DNA from: JBNLAN01 sp050302175
GTDB lineage: Bacteria > Pseudomonadota > Zetaproteobacteria > Mariprofundales > Mariprofundaceae
Reading direction: 5' to 3'
Assembly: GCA_050302175.1 (NCBI GenBank)
Contig: JBNLAN010000011.1
Span: 22,589-86,588 of the forward strand
DNA: 64,000 nt
In this document: piece by piece, positions 18,365 through 27,087 of the stretch
How the letters are laid out: each line of letters begins with the position of its first letter
Position numbering within the stretch: the first letter of the stretch is position 1
Program-made: the position numbers and the translations under genes
Notes under the pieces: generated by a model
Seen by the model: the letters and a program-made list of their open reading frames with translations, nothing else
What the model was told of the DNA's origin: nothing
Databases searched by the model: none

Positions 18365-19498
18365 ATGCAGAAGGAATATGTTCAGGCACCGTCACCCTGT
18401 TATCTGCTGGAAGAGGCAAAGCTTCGCGCCAATCTGGAGCTGATGCGGCGCGTGCAGCAGGAGTCCGGCTGCACCATTATTCTGGCACTGAAGGGGTTCG
18501 CCATGTGGTCGGCTTTTCCGCTGGTACGTCAGTACCTGAAGGGGTGCACCGCCAGCTCGCTGTGGGAACTTCAGCTTTCTAACGAAAAATTCGGTGGCGA
18601 GAACCATATCTATTCGGCTGCATTTCGTGACGACGAGTTCGATGAAGTTTGCGCCCTTGCCGGGCACATCGTTTTCAACTCGGTGGCACAATGGCAGAGG
18701 TTCGGACCAAAAGCATTGAAGGCTGGCATCTCCTGCGGTTTGCGTGTTAATCCGGGCATCGCGGAAGTGACCACCGATCTCTACAACCCCTGTTTCTCCG
18801 GTTCGCGCCTAGGGGTGCGCCCGGAGCATCTGGAGGGTGCGGAGCTTTCGGGGCTGGAGGGGCTGCACGCGCATGCGTTATGCGAGAATGCAGCGGCCTC
18901 ATCGGTGAAACTCATCGATGCATTCGAGCAGAAGTTCGGCCACCTGATCCCGAATCTGCAGTGGGTCAATTTCGGCGGCGGCCATTTGATGACGCACAAG
19001 GATTACGATGTGCAGAAGCTGATCGACCGAATCAGGGCCTTCCGCGAGAAGTGGAAGGTGAAGGTCTATCTGGAGCCGGGCGGGGCGGTGGCATGGCGCA
19101 CCGGCCCTTTGATCGCCTCCGTGCTCGATATTGTGCCGACCGATCAGCTGCCGGTGGCGATTCTCGATATCTCGGCAACAGCCCATATGCCTGACGTGCT
19201 GGAGATGCCCTACCGCCCTGCCATTACCGATGCAGCTGAAGCGAATGAGAAGAAGCACACCTATCGGCTCGGTGGTGGCTCGTGTCTCGCCGGTGATGTC
19301 ATCGGTGACTATTCGTTCGATGCTCCGCTTGAGGTGGGTTCGCGCCTCGTCTTCGAGGACATGATCCACTACACGATGGTGAAAACCACGATGTTCAATG
19401 GCGTACGCCATCCCGACATCGCCATCCTGCGCGAATCGGGCAAGCTGGACGTGTTGCGCCACTTCACTTATGAGGATTTTCGTGACAGGTTGTCGTAA
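18365..19498 (+). CDS. nspC: carboxynorspermidine decarboxylase
   Basis: 377 residues of the alanine-racemase fold (type III) PLP decarboxylases. Lys of ALKGFAMW (about residue 42) is the PLP lysine; further motifs are HALCENAA, NFGGGHLMTHKDYD, LEPGGAVAW and the catalytic Cys region GGGSCLAGDVIGDY. It decarboxylates carboxynorspermidine or carboxyspermidine to norspermidine or spermidine. The ATG at 18365 follows GGAGGAG; an in-frame start at 18314 lacks support. It completes the pathway begun by the saccharopine-dehydrogenase-like enzyme upstream. Confidence 0.95.
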   Translation: MQKEYVQAPSPCYLLEEAKLRANLELMRRVQQESGCTIILALKGFAMWSAFPLVRQYLKGCTASSLWELQLSNEKFGGENHIYSAAFRDDEFDEVCALAGHIVFNSVAQWQRFGPKALKAGISCGLRVNPGIAEVTTDLYNPCFSGSRLGVRPEHLEGAELSGLEGLHAHALCENAAASSVKLIDAFEQKFGHLIPNLQWVNFGGGHLMTHKDYDVQKLIDRIRAFREKWKVKVYLEPGGAVAWRTGPLIASVLDIVPTDQLPVAILDISATAHMPDVLEMPYRPAITDAAEANEKKHTYRLGGGSCLAGDVIGDYSFDAPLEVGSRLVFEDMIHYTMVKTTMFNGVRHPDIAILRESGKLDVLRHFTYEDFRDRLS

Positions 19499-19544
19499 GA
19501 GCGGTCATGCTCCCCGGGAGTTCGCCGATGCCGGATAATCGCGG

Positions 19545-22202
19545 ATGACATCCACCGACCAGAAGCCAAAGCATGCCATCGGCCGTATGTTCAGGCAGGG
19601 CAATCTGGTTACACGAAAGTTCTATCTCGTTGTCGCTCTGTTTGTGGCGATTGTACTCTGCCTGCTAACACTGCATCGCTTCGAAGCCTATGTGCTGGAT
19701 TCGGTCCGGGCCTATGTTGCGGGCGAGGGCTTCTGGTCCAAAGGGCAGAAAGACGCCGTCTATTATCTGCAACGCTACGGCATTTCGCATGACGAATCGG
19801 ATTACGAAGAATTTCTGAAAGGGTTGGCTGCTTCGCTGGGCGACAGGCAGGCGCGGCTGGCACTGCAAGCGATGCCGCCGGATATTCAGCGTGCCCGGCA
19901 AGGTTTTTTGGCTGGGCGGAATCATCCGGACGATGTCGATCAGTTGGTCAGCTTTTTCCTCAATTTCAGCGAAGTCAGCGATATGCGGCAGGCGATTGCT
20001 ATCTGGACCGAGGGCGATGCCCTTATCGATGAATTGCAACGGTTGGGGCTTGAGCTGCATGAGACCGTCCGCACCGGTAAGGGTCATCTATCCGATATTC
20101 GCGACATCCTCTCCCGTATCAGTGCCGTGAACGTAGAGGTGGCCGGGCTGGAGGACCGCTTTTCCGCCACGCTCGGCAACGCCGCCCGGAAGTACCACAA
20201 TATTACACAGCAGATTATCCTGGCCATGACCCTGCTGCTTCTGACGCTCGGCATTATTCTTGCCCGTCAGATCGTGCGTGGCATTCGCCAGACGCAGGCG
20301 AAGCTCGAATTCAGCGAGGCGCGTTTCCGGCATGTCGTCGAGTCCAACATCGTCGGCATCATGTTTTGGCAATCCGATGGCTCGATTACGGATGCCAACG
20401 ACGCTTTCCTCGATATCACAGGCTATACGCGCGAGGAGATGCAGGCCGGAAAGATAAGCTGCCATGCGCTTGTTTCTTCCGAACGGCATGCAGGGCTGGA
20501 AATTCTGGAGGAGGAGATTCGCAACAAGGGTAGCTGTGCTCCTTTCGAACAGGAGTTCATGCACAAAGATGGTCATCGGGTAACGGTTTACCTGGGCGCT
20601 GCGAGACTGGAAGAGGCAGGCGACTCCAGAGTCTGTTTCGCCCTCGATATCAGTGAACGGAAGCGTGCCGAGCAGTCGCAGCGGTTGGCGGCGGCGGTGT
20701 TCCACTCTGCCAGCGAAGCGATTTTCATTACTGATACCACTCCAGCAATCAAGGCGGTTAATCCGGCATTCGAAAAGATTACAGGATATTCGGAAGAGGA
20801 GGTGCTCGGCAGGAATCCGAACATTCTCTCTTCCGGCAGGAGCACCTCCGATTTCTATCGTGCGATGTGGGAAAGCCTGACGTCGAAAGGCGGATGGAAG
20901 GGCGAGATATGGAACAGGCGCAGGAACGGGGAGATATATCAGGAGTGGCTTTCAATTTCCGCCATCAGCAACGACAAAGGCGAGGTTTCCGAATATGTCG
21001 CAGTGTTCAGCGATATTACGGAGATGCGCAAACTGGAGGAGCAGTTGCGGCAAGCGCAGAAAATGGAGGCCATCGGAACGCTGGTGGGTGGCATCGCGCA
21101 CGACTTTAACAACACGCTGGCGGCCATGGAGGGAAACCTCTTCCTGGCAAAGGAGTACAACCGCGGGAACAAGCGGCTGGCCGACAAACTGACTATTATT
21201 GAAAGCCTCTGCATGCACTCCGCGGATATGGTGGAGCAGCTGATGACCTTTGCCCGCAAGGGGATCGTGCGCATGACGCACATTTCCCTGAACGAAGTGT
21301 TCAGAAGGGTGGGGAGTCTGTGTGCTTCGATCATGCCGGAGAATATTGCGCTGACAGTCGAGAATTGCGACGACGAGTTGGTGATCGAAGGAGATGCCGC
21401 ACAGTTACAGCAAGTGATGCTGCATCTGCTGAATAATGCACGCGATGCCGTTGAAGGGGCCGATTCCCCTGCCATCGGTTGTCGTCTTACTCGTTTCACA
21501 CCGGATGCTGCGTTTACCGAAGCGCATCCTGAGCTTGCGGCGTCCGGCGCCCTGGCGCATGTGGAGGTAAGCGATAACGGTTGTGGTATCCCGGATGAAC
21601 AGCTGGAGCATATCTTCGAGCCCTTCTACACCACCAAGGATATCGGCAAGGGTACGGGACTGGGGCTTTCCATGGTTTACGGTGCCGTACAAACGCATCA
21701 GGGTCTTGTCGAGGTGAAGAGCCGGGAGGGCAAGGGCACAACCGTGCACCTCTATCTGCCGCTGGCCGAGGTGGAGAGCCAGACCACGGAAGAGGTCCGC
21801 AAGGTAGTAACCGAGGCGCCAGGAGATGGCGCGATCACGATCCTGCTGGTCGATGATAATCTGAATTTGCGCAATGTCTGTGCCGAAATCCTTACAAGCA
21901 TAGGCTATGAGGTGTTGACCGCAGACGACGGCGCATCTGCGCTGGAGTGTTTCGAGCGGCATAAGGAGCAAATCGGGCTGATCATCAGTGATGTCGTGAT
22001 GCCGGTGATGGGTGGTTTCGAGCTCGCCAAGCGAGCGCGCCAACGGGAAGAAGGTTTGCCGGTTATTTTCATCACCGGTTACGATCCGGAGCACGTGGCG
22101 ATTCCCGGCTCGCTGCTAGAGCATAGCGCCATTCTTAGCAAACCTTTCCAGGTGCAGGCACTGAGCGAATTGGTGCGGCGATTGCTGGCAGCACGGCAGT
22201 AA
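19545..22202 (+). CDS. hybrid sensor histidine kinase with two PAS domains and receiver
   Basis: 885 residues. Two membrane helices (about 26-44 and 225-243) enclose a helical periplasmic sensor. Then come two PAS domains (about 260-375 and 380-505), a dimerisation domain with the phosphorylated His in GGIAHDFNNTL (about 518), a HATPase domain (N box LNNARDAV, G1 VSDNGCGIPDEQ, F box IFEPFYTTK, G2 GKGTGLGLSMVYG) and a C-terminal receiver whose acceptor Asp is in IISDVVMPVMGG (about 815). The H box type (HDFNN) is that of NtrB-like kinases. There is no adjacent output regulator on the same strand; the orphan receivers at 22879 and 29545 are possible partners. Confidence 0.93.
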   Translation: MTSTDQKPKHAIGRMFRQGNLVTRKFYLVVALFVAIVLCLLTLHRFEAYVLDSVRAYVAGEGFWSKGQKDAVYYLQRYGISHDESDYEEFLKGLAASLGDRQARLALQAMPPDIQRARQGFLAGRNHPDDVDQLVSFFLNFSEVSDMRQAIAIWTEGDALIDELQRLGLELHETVRTGKGHLSDIRDILSRISAVNVEVAGLEDRFSATLGNAARKYHNITQQIILAMTLLLLTLGIILARQIVRGIRQTQAKLEFSEARFRHVVESNIVGIMFWQSDGSITDANDAFLDITGYTREEMQAGKISCHALVSSERHAGLEILEEEIRNKGSCAPFEQEFMHKDGHRVTVYLGAARLEEAGDSRVCFALDISERKRAEQSQRLAAAVFHSASEAIFITDTTPAIKAVNPAFEKITGYSEEEVLGRNPNILSSGRSTSDFYRAMWESLTSKGGWKGEIWNRRRNGEIYQEWLSISAISNDKGEVSEYVAVFSDITEMRKLEEQLRQAQKMEAIGTLVGGIAHDFNNTLAAMEGNLFLAKEYNRGNKRLADKLTIIESLCMHSADMVEQLMTFARKGIVRMTHISLNEVFRRVGSLCASIMPENIALTVENCDDELVIEGDAAQLQQVMLHLLNNARDAVEGADSPAIGCRLTRFTPDAAFTEAHPELAASGALAHVEVSDNGCGIPDEQLEHIFEPFYTTKDIGKGTGLGLSMVYGAVQTHQGLVEVKSREGKGTTVHLYLPLAEVESQTTEEVRKVVTEAPGDGAITILLVDDNLNLRNVCAEILTSIGYEVLTADDGASALECFERHKEQIGLIISDVVMPVMGGFELAKRARQREEGLPVIFITGYDPEHVAIPGSLLEHSAILSKPFQVQALSELVRRLLAARQ

Positions 22203-22214
22203 ATCGAGCATTTC

Positions 22215-22889
22215 ATGTCCGCTCTCTCGGAGGCCACTACCATCATTGCCGTATTTGGCGGCAGTGGTGCTACCGGTCGGGTGGTGATTACCGAGCTGCT
22301 CGGTGCCGGGTTCGAAGTGCGAGCGCTTTGCCGAAGCATTAGCAGTCTGAGCGAACGGTCTGGGCAGACGATTATCGAAGGCTCTCTGTCTGATACGCAT
22401 ACCATCGAACAGACTGTGGCAGGAACGATGGCTGCTCTCATTCTATTTGGCCCACGCCCTCCTTACACCGATATTTTCTGCGCCAATGCAACGGCATCTA
22501 TTGTTGCGGCGCTGAAAGCAGCGGGCGTGCCCCGTCTGATCTGCCAGACTGGTGGTATGATCGGCGACTATCCTGAGAACCGGACATGGCCGATGCGTAT
22601 GATGACAGCGGCGTTTAACCATCGTTTTCCAACGCTGGCCGCAGACCGTGCAAAACAGGAGCGGATCGTTACGGGAAGTGGCTTGCAGTGGACGATTCTC
22701 AAGCCACCGCGGCTGACCGATGGGCCGGCTGCGCCATTAGAGATGGGAACGGATATTCGTGTCGGAATGTTGAGTTCGGTATCGCGAAATTCTATCGCCA
22801 ATTGGATCGTGCGGGAGCTTGTATCGCCGGAACATATCGGCGAATGCCTTTTCTGCGTTCCGCTCAGAGGGCAGATGGCTACGCTATAG
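22215..22889 (+). CDS. NAD(P)-binding protein, NmrA/atypical SDR family
   Basis: 224 residues with the dinucleotide-binding motif AVFGGSGATGRVVITELL at the N-terminus, then VRALCRSISSL (NADP-type Arg) and TGGMIGDYPENRTW in the central region, as in atypical short-chain dehydrogenases that act as NAD(P)H-dependent epimerases, flavin reductases or redox sensors. The substrate cannot be inferred. It starts 12 bp after the hybrid kinase gene and may be co-transcribed. The 3' end overlaps the convergent response regulator by 11 bp. Confidence 0.75.
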   Translation: MSALSEATTIIAVFGGSGATGRVVITELLGAGFEVRALCRSISSLSERSGQTIIEGSLSDTHTIEQTVAGTMAALILFGPRPPYTDIFCANATASIVAALKAAGVPRLICQTGGMIGDYPENRTWPMRMMTAAFNHRFPTLAADRAKQERIVTGSGLQWTILKPPRLTDGPAAPLEMGTDIRVGMLSSVSRNSIANWIVRELVSPEHIGECLFCVPLRGQMATL

Positions 22890-23319
22890 CCAAAATACGC
22901 CTTACCTCCCGTTTAAACTCATGATAACTGAAAGGCTTGCGTAAAATGCTCAGTGCTCTCCAAGGCATTTCGATCTGGATATCCCCGGCAAAACCGGTTA
23001 CAAACAAGAAATATTTCAGCAATTCCGGCTTCTGTTTCTCAACACTTTGGTAAATCTGGGTGCCGGTTAAACCCGGCATTCTCACATCGCTGATGACCAG
23101 GTCAAAATTGTTATCTTCCCCTTCCAGAAGTTTAAAAAGTGCCTGCCCGGGGTCGTCGGCCTGCACCAACTCTATCCTGACACCGAATTCCGTCGCATAC
23201 ATGAGAAGCATCTCTTCGATCATTTCCTGAATTGTTGATTCATCATCAACAATCAGCACCCTGCGCAACTTCTCCTTCTGCTCCTCCTCCGGAACCATGT
23301 ACAAATACTTGTACTCCAT
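22879..23319 (-). CDS. single-domain response regulator (orphan receiver)
   Basis: 146 residues, only a CheY-like receiver: RRVLIVDDE acidic pair, acceptor Asp in VISDVRMPG (about 78), FLFVTGF threonine and LRKPF lysine. No output domain. I start at the ATG at 23319 because AGGAGGT lies seven bases before it. It is related to the protein at 29545-29982: both share the order VLIVDDE, SDVRMP.LTG, a variable helix with KPELL, FVT, and KPF. It may take phosphate from the neighbouring hybrid kinase or act as a phosphate sink. Confidence 0.9.
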   Translation of the reverse strand: MEYKYLYMVPEEEQKEKLRRVLIVDDESTIQEMIEEMLLMYATEFGVRIELVQADDPGQALFKLLEGEDNNFDLVISDVRMPGLTGTQIYQSVEKQKPELLKYFLFVTGFAGDIQIEMPWRALSILRKPFSYHEFKREVRRILAIA

Positions 23320-23443
23320 GCAACCCACCTCCTACAACACGAGGAAAATTACCATAAATTTCGTAGTAGTACGCATATGTGATGCCAATCACGCTATTGA
23401 ATCACCTCTGGCGAAACACGGGAACCCTTGTAGTTTTCGAATC

Positions 23444-24241
23444 GTGAACGCATCCGCACCCATCGGTATCTTCGACTCCGGCCTCGGCGGACTGACCGTG
23501 CTCGAGGAAGTTCGAAAGCTGCTGCCGCACGAATCGCTGACCTATGTCGCCGATTCAGCGCACGCCCCCTACGGCAGCAAGCCGGATGTTTTCATCGTCG
23601 AGCGCTCGCTTAGCCTTGCCGATTTCCTGGTGAACGAACAGCACGCCAAGGCGCTGGTGGTGGCCTGCAACACCGCTACCGCAGCCGCCATCAAGGTGCT
23701 GCGCGAGCGTTTCGATATTCCAGTGATCGGCATGGAACCAGGGCTAAAACCCGCGGTAGAGGCCACCCAAAGCGGCACCATCGGCATTCTGGCAACTGAA
23801 AATACGCTAAAGAGCGAGAAGTTCTCCACCCTGCTCGATGCGCACGGCCACCGCGCCCGCATCCTCACCCAGCCCTGCCACGGACTGGTGGAAGCCATCG
23901 AGGCCGGGCAGGCCAGTGCGCCGGACACTCGTGCACAGCTCTCACAATATCTGCAGCCGCTGCTGGATGCCGGTGCCGATGCCATCGTGCTCGGCTGCAC
24001 TCACTATCCTGTTCTCACTCCGATCATCCGCGAACTGGCAGGTCCTGATGTGCACATTATCGAGACCGGCGCTGCGGTTGCCCGCCAACTACAAAGAAAG
24101 TTGCAAGAAGCTAAACTCGCCGCCGAAACCGGCGAAAGTGATATCCGCTTCTGGACCTCGGGCGATCCGCAACGCGTGGCAACACTGGCTTCTTCGCTAC
24201 TCGGACAAACATGCGACTTCCAACGCTTCCCCGAGGCGTGA
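23444..24241 (+). CDS. murI: glutamate racemase
   Basis: 265 residues. MurI makes D-glutamate for peptidoglycan. The N-terminus IGIFDSGLGGLTVLEEV is typical, and both catalytic cysteines are present: VACNTATAAA (about 75) and LGCTHYPVL (about 185). The start is GTG at 23444, chosen because the family begins directly before this motif; the frame is open further upstream to 23297 without similarity to the family. Divergent from the orphan response regulator and followed after 47 bp by the HerA-like gene. Confidence 0.95.
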   Translation: MNASAPIGIFDSGLGGLTVLEEVRKLLPHESLTYVADSAHAPYGSKPDVFIVERSLSLADFLVNEQHAKALVVACNTATAAAIKVLRERFDIPVIGMEPGLKPAVEATQSGTIGILATENTLKSEKFSTLLDAHGHRARILTQPCHGLVEAIEAGQASAPDTRAQLSQYLQPLLDAGADAIVLGCTHYPVLTPIIRELAGPDVHIIETGAAVARQLQRKLQEAKLAAETGESDIRFWTSGDPQRVATLASSLLGQTCDFQRFPEA

Positions 24242-24288
24242 GCATCGACTAACCTGCAAGCTGTTTGTCCTAGCTCCGGGGAGGCAGC

Positions 24289-25794
24289 ATGAACGAATCA
24301 CCACGCATTCTTATCGGCGGCGCTAACCGCCAACAGGTCAGGCTCGATGCCCGCATGGCCAATCGCCATGGCCTTATTGCAGGCGCCACCGGCACCGGCA
24401 AAACCGTGACCCTGCAAGCCATCGCCGAGGGTTTCTCAAAAATCGGCGTGCCGGTCTTCATGGCGGATATCAAGGGCGACCTCTCCGGCATCTCACAGGC
24501 CGGCAAGCCGCACAAGGAGATCGAGCGCCGTATCGGCGAGATCGGCATCGACGGCTATACGCAACGCGGCAACCCGGTGCTCTTCTGGGATATCTTTGGC
24601 AAAACCGGGCACCCGGTGCGCACCACCATCTCGGAGATGGGGCCGCTGCTGCTCGCGAATCTTTTGGATCTCAACGACACCCAGAGCGGTGTGCTCTATG
24701 CCGCCTTCCGCATCGCCGATGACGAGGGGCTATTGCTTCTCGACTTGAAGGATCTGCGCTCGCTGCTCGCCTGGATGAACGAGCATGCCTCCGAGCTCAA
24801 AACCGACTACGGCAATATCTCCTCTTCCAGCATCGGCGCCATTCAGCGCGGGCTTCTGGTGCTGGAGGAGCAAGGTGCCGAATACTTCTTTGCCGAACCT
24901 GCTTTGAAACTGAACGACCTGATGGTCACTGATTTTTCCGGCCAGGGTGTGATCTCGTTATTGGATGTGACCGAGCTAATCTCGAAATCCCCGAAGCTCT
25001 ACGCCACTTTCCTGCTCTGGCTGTTGGCAGAGCTCTATGAGAATCTACCTGAAGTCGGCGATGCCGACCGGCCCAAACTGGTGCTCTTTTTCGACGAAGC
25101 GCACCTGCTCTTCGACGGCGCACCCGAAGTGCTGCTCGACAAGGTGGAGCAGGTGGTGCGCCTGATCCGCTCGAAAGGGGTCGGCGTCTATTTCGTCACC
25201 CAGAGCCCACTCGATATTCCGGAATCAGTATTGGGACAACTCGGCATGCGGGTGCAACACGCGCTGCGCGCCTTCACCCCGAAAGACAAAAAAGCTGTGA
25301 AGACGGTAGCCGAGACCTTCCGCCCTAATCCCGCCATCGATACGGAACAGGCGATTACCGAGCTCTCCATCGGTGAGGCGCTAGTCTCGACACTTGATGC
25401 CAGCGGAGCGCCCACCCCGGTTGAACGCATTCTCATCGCGCCACCCGCTTCACGCATCGGGCCGGCCACACCGGAAGAGCGCAGCAGCCTGATCTCGCGC
25501 TCGCCATTCAATGGTCGCTATGAAGAGATTGTGGATCGCGAGTCTGCATATGAATTGCTGAAAGCCCGCGCCGAAGAATCGGCCCGCCAGCAGGCCGCCG
25601 AAAAAGAGGCTGCAGCAGCGGCAAAACAAAAGGCCTGGAGCGAACCTGCCACGCCGAAACGCAGTCCGGGCCGACCCGCCGATTCACTGGCCGAAAAGAT
25701 GATGAAATCGGCAGCCCGCTCGGCCACCACGGCCATCGGCAGTGCCATCGGCCGCAAGCTGGTGCGCGGCCTGCTCGGCTCACTGCTGCGATAG
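24289..25794 (+). CDS. HerA-like ATPase (DUF853/YjgR family)
   Basis: 501 residues. Walker A GATGTGKTVT (about 32-41), MADIKGDLSGIS, Walker B LVLFFDEAHLL (about 264) and the motif FVTQSPLDIP mark the DUF853 group of HerA/FtsK-type P-loop ATPases (E. coli YjgR), whose cellular role is unsettled. A helical Ala/Glu/Lys-rich region precedes a conserved basic C-terminus ending RGLLGSLLR. The last ten codons and the following 38 bases are duplicated 837 bp downstream, which marks the 3' end of this gene as a point where DNA has been inserted. Ribosome-binding site GGGGAGG upstream. Confidence 0.92.
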   Translation: MNESPRILIGGANRQQVRLDARMANRHGLIAGATGTGKTVTLQAIAEGFSKIGVPVFMADIKGDLSGISQAGKPHKEIERRIGEIGIDGYTQRGNPVLFWDIFGKTGHPVRTTISEMGPLLLANLLDLNDTQSGVLYAAFRIADDEGLLLLDLKDLRSLLAWMNEHASELKTDYGNISSSSIGAIQRGLLVLEEQGAEYFFAEPALKLNDLMVTDFSGQGVISLLDVTELISKSPKLYATFLLWLLAELYENLPEVGDADRPKLVLFFDEAHLLFDGAPEVLLDKVEQVVRLIRSKGVGVYFVTQSPLDIPESVLGQLGMRVQHALRAFTPKDKKAVKTVAETFRPNPAIDTEQAITELSIGEALVSTLDASGAPTPVERILIAPPASRIGPATPEERSSLISRSPFNGRYEEIVDRESAYELLKARAEESARQQAAEKEAAAAAKQKAWSEPATPKRSPGRPADSLAEKMMKSAARSATTAIGSAIGRKLVRGLLGSLLR

Positions 25795-25831
25795 CCACAT
25801 AGCAGATGCCCTTGTATAGCTTTCTCCGCTC
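25763..25831 (+). repeat. direct repeat copy 1: 3' end of the HerA-like gene
   Basis: 69 bp covering the last codons, the TAG stop and about 37 bp beyond. It matches 26600-26668 at 66 of 69 positions with no gaps (differences at 25782, 25816 and 25826). This copy is the functional end of the gene. Confidence 0.95.
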
Positions 25832-25921
25832 GGATGTGCGTATCATCGAAACTGTGCACGGCAACTGCAGCGAAAATTACGCGCACATCAATAGTCGTTT
25901 GGAAAGATCGAGTAAATATCT

Positions 25922-26548
25922 GTGAACGCCACCGCCATCTCACATCACCTATTAACGTTTATAAGGCTATTATTGAGAGGAGCGCTTTTCATGGGATTTT
26001 TTACAGGCATTTTTGGCAATGCCTTTGCGTCAGAGGCTCTTCCTGGCCGTGTGGACCGCGAGGATGCATTTGTCGACATCACTCTTCCGATCGCCAGCCA
26101 CACATGGAAAAAAGATGGCACGCTAACACTGACCGCCCGTGGCATTATTAATGGTGAGACGGTTGGCTTTTCGGTCGAACTTGAACCCCAATGGAAGGAA
26201 CAGAAAGAGAAAGATCTTCCAATCATTATATACTGGGGAAATGGACATATTCGAAGCGTTGGCGAAGAAAGTGACCGCTTTCTGTCTCTTCTTTGTCACG
26301 AATATGCCATCCCGTATGCATCTGGAATGAACCCTCGGACAGATATTTCTATGGTGAGCTTCGGCATCGACCCGCATGAGCTGAATAACACTCCTGCGAA
26401 GATAAAGATATTCTTTGAATCCGGTGATTCCGAAGATTATGGAGAGGCTTTTATCAACATTGACCTGAACAACAAGATCATTGAGTTCCGGGACAAAGAC
26501 CCTGAGTATCATCACGGTATTATTGCCTCGCTATCCAACACCCCCTGA
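25922..26548 (+). CDS. putative exported protein, unknown function, inside duplicated-end insertion
   Basis: 208 residues from the GTG at 25922. The N-terminus has basic residues followed by a hydrophobic stretch (LLLRGALFMGFFTGIFGNAFA) and a likely cleavage site before SEALPG, so export is expected. An ATG at 25991 has a better ribosome-binding site (GAGAGGAG) but would remove most of the signal sequence. The mature part is acidic and beta-rich (FVDITLPIAS, TLTLTARGIINGE, KIKIFFESGDSEDYG). I recognise no family. The gene is framed by two near-identical 69-bp repeats of the HerA-like 3' end and is richer in A and T than that gene, so it was probably gained together with the second repeat. Confidence 0.65.
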   Translation: MNATAISHHLLTFIRLLLRGALFMGFFTGIFGNAFASEALPGRVDREDAFVDITLPIASHTWKKDGTLTLTARGIINGETVGFSVELEPQWKEQKEKDLPIIIYWGNGHIRSVGEESDRFLSLLCHEYAIPYASGMNPRTDISMVSFGIDPHELNNTPAKIKIFFESGDSEDYGEAFINIDLNNKIIEFRDKDPEYHHGIIASLSNTP

Positions 26549-26599
26549 CGAACTAACGTTATGGTGATTTCTCCACTTAATAATTTCACATTCAGCCTA

Positions 26600-26668
26600 T
26601 GCGCGGCCTGCTCGGCTCGCTGCTGCGATAGCCACATAGCAGATGCCCTTGTTTAGCTTTCTTCGCTC
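26600..26668 (+). repeat. direct repeat copy 2 of the HerA-like gene 3' end
   Basis: 66 of 69 bases match 25763-25831. In frame it reads RGLLGSLLR then TAG, as in the real gene. It marks the downstream limit of an 837-bp segment carrying one unknown exported-protein gene. Confidence 0.95.
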
Positions 26669-26714
26669 CTCATTTGGCATCTGGCTTGTGTGAGCTGCGC
26701 TTCTGATTTCATTT

Positions 26715-27023
26715 TTGGTCATCCAGCCAAAACCATCAACTATAGGCTTTTGGATAATCATGGCCTTGATCCTCGGGATCGGCATATTTCAGATGACAAT
26801 ATCGCGCAAGGAAGATTCACAAAAGCAGAATACATATCGTCAGTGGGAGCGGCGCCTTTCACAACTCAACGTGACCATTGATGTTGAGGATGATGGGCAT
26901 CTATATGAATGGCTTGATCTGCCTCAGTGGAAGCAAGTTTTTGCTTATCTTGAATCAAAACCGGCATCGAATCGCAGTTTACGGATGGCAATTGAATCAA
27001 CATTTCCGGAAGTACTTCAATAA
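26715..27023 (+). CDS. small single-pass membrane protein, function unknown
   Basis: 102 residues if the TTG at 26715 is used. One membrane helix (IGFWIIMALILGIGIFQM, about 10-27) is followed by a short charged linker and a soluble domain of about 60 residues (LNVTIDVEDDGHLYEWLDL ... YLESKPASNRSLRMAIE). No strong ribosome-binding site decides the start, and the ATG at 26760 would cut into the membrane helix. Not recognised. The gene lies between repeat copies 2 and 3 of the HerA-like 3' end, so it may be an older inserted unit of the same kind as its neighbour. Confidence 0.5.
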   Translation: MVIQPKPSTIGFWIIMALILGIGIFQMTISRKEDSQKQNTYRQWERRLSQLNVTIDVEDDGHLYEWLDLPQWKQVFAYLESKPASNRSLRMAIESTFPEVLQ

Positions 27024-27047
27024 AGGTAGAAACTCGAACTGGACTGC

Positions 27048-27074
27048 GACCCGCTCGGCTCCTTGCCGCGCTAG
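27048..27074 (+). repeat. degenerate copy 3 of the HerA-like gene 3' end
   Basis: Aligned without gaps to the last nine codons of the HerA-like gene, 21 of 27 bases agree, including GCTCGGCTC and the TAG stop. Read in the same frame it gives DPLGSLPR-stop against GLLGSLLR-stop. The match is short, so descent from the same sequence is likely but not proven. Confidence 0.5.
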
Positions 27075-27087
27075 ATTTCAAATAGAT

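Noticed and set aside
25795..27087. attC-type site in the HerA-end repeats
   Set aside because: No GTTRRRY/RYYYAAC core pair or paired inner arms in the 69-bp repeat, so this is a different kind of insertion from the cassette at 35 kb.
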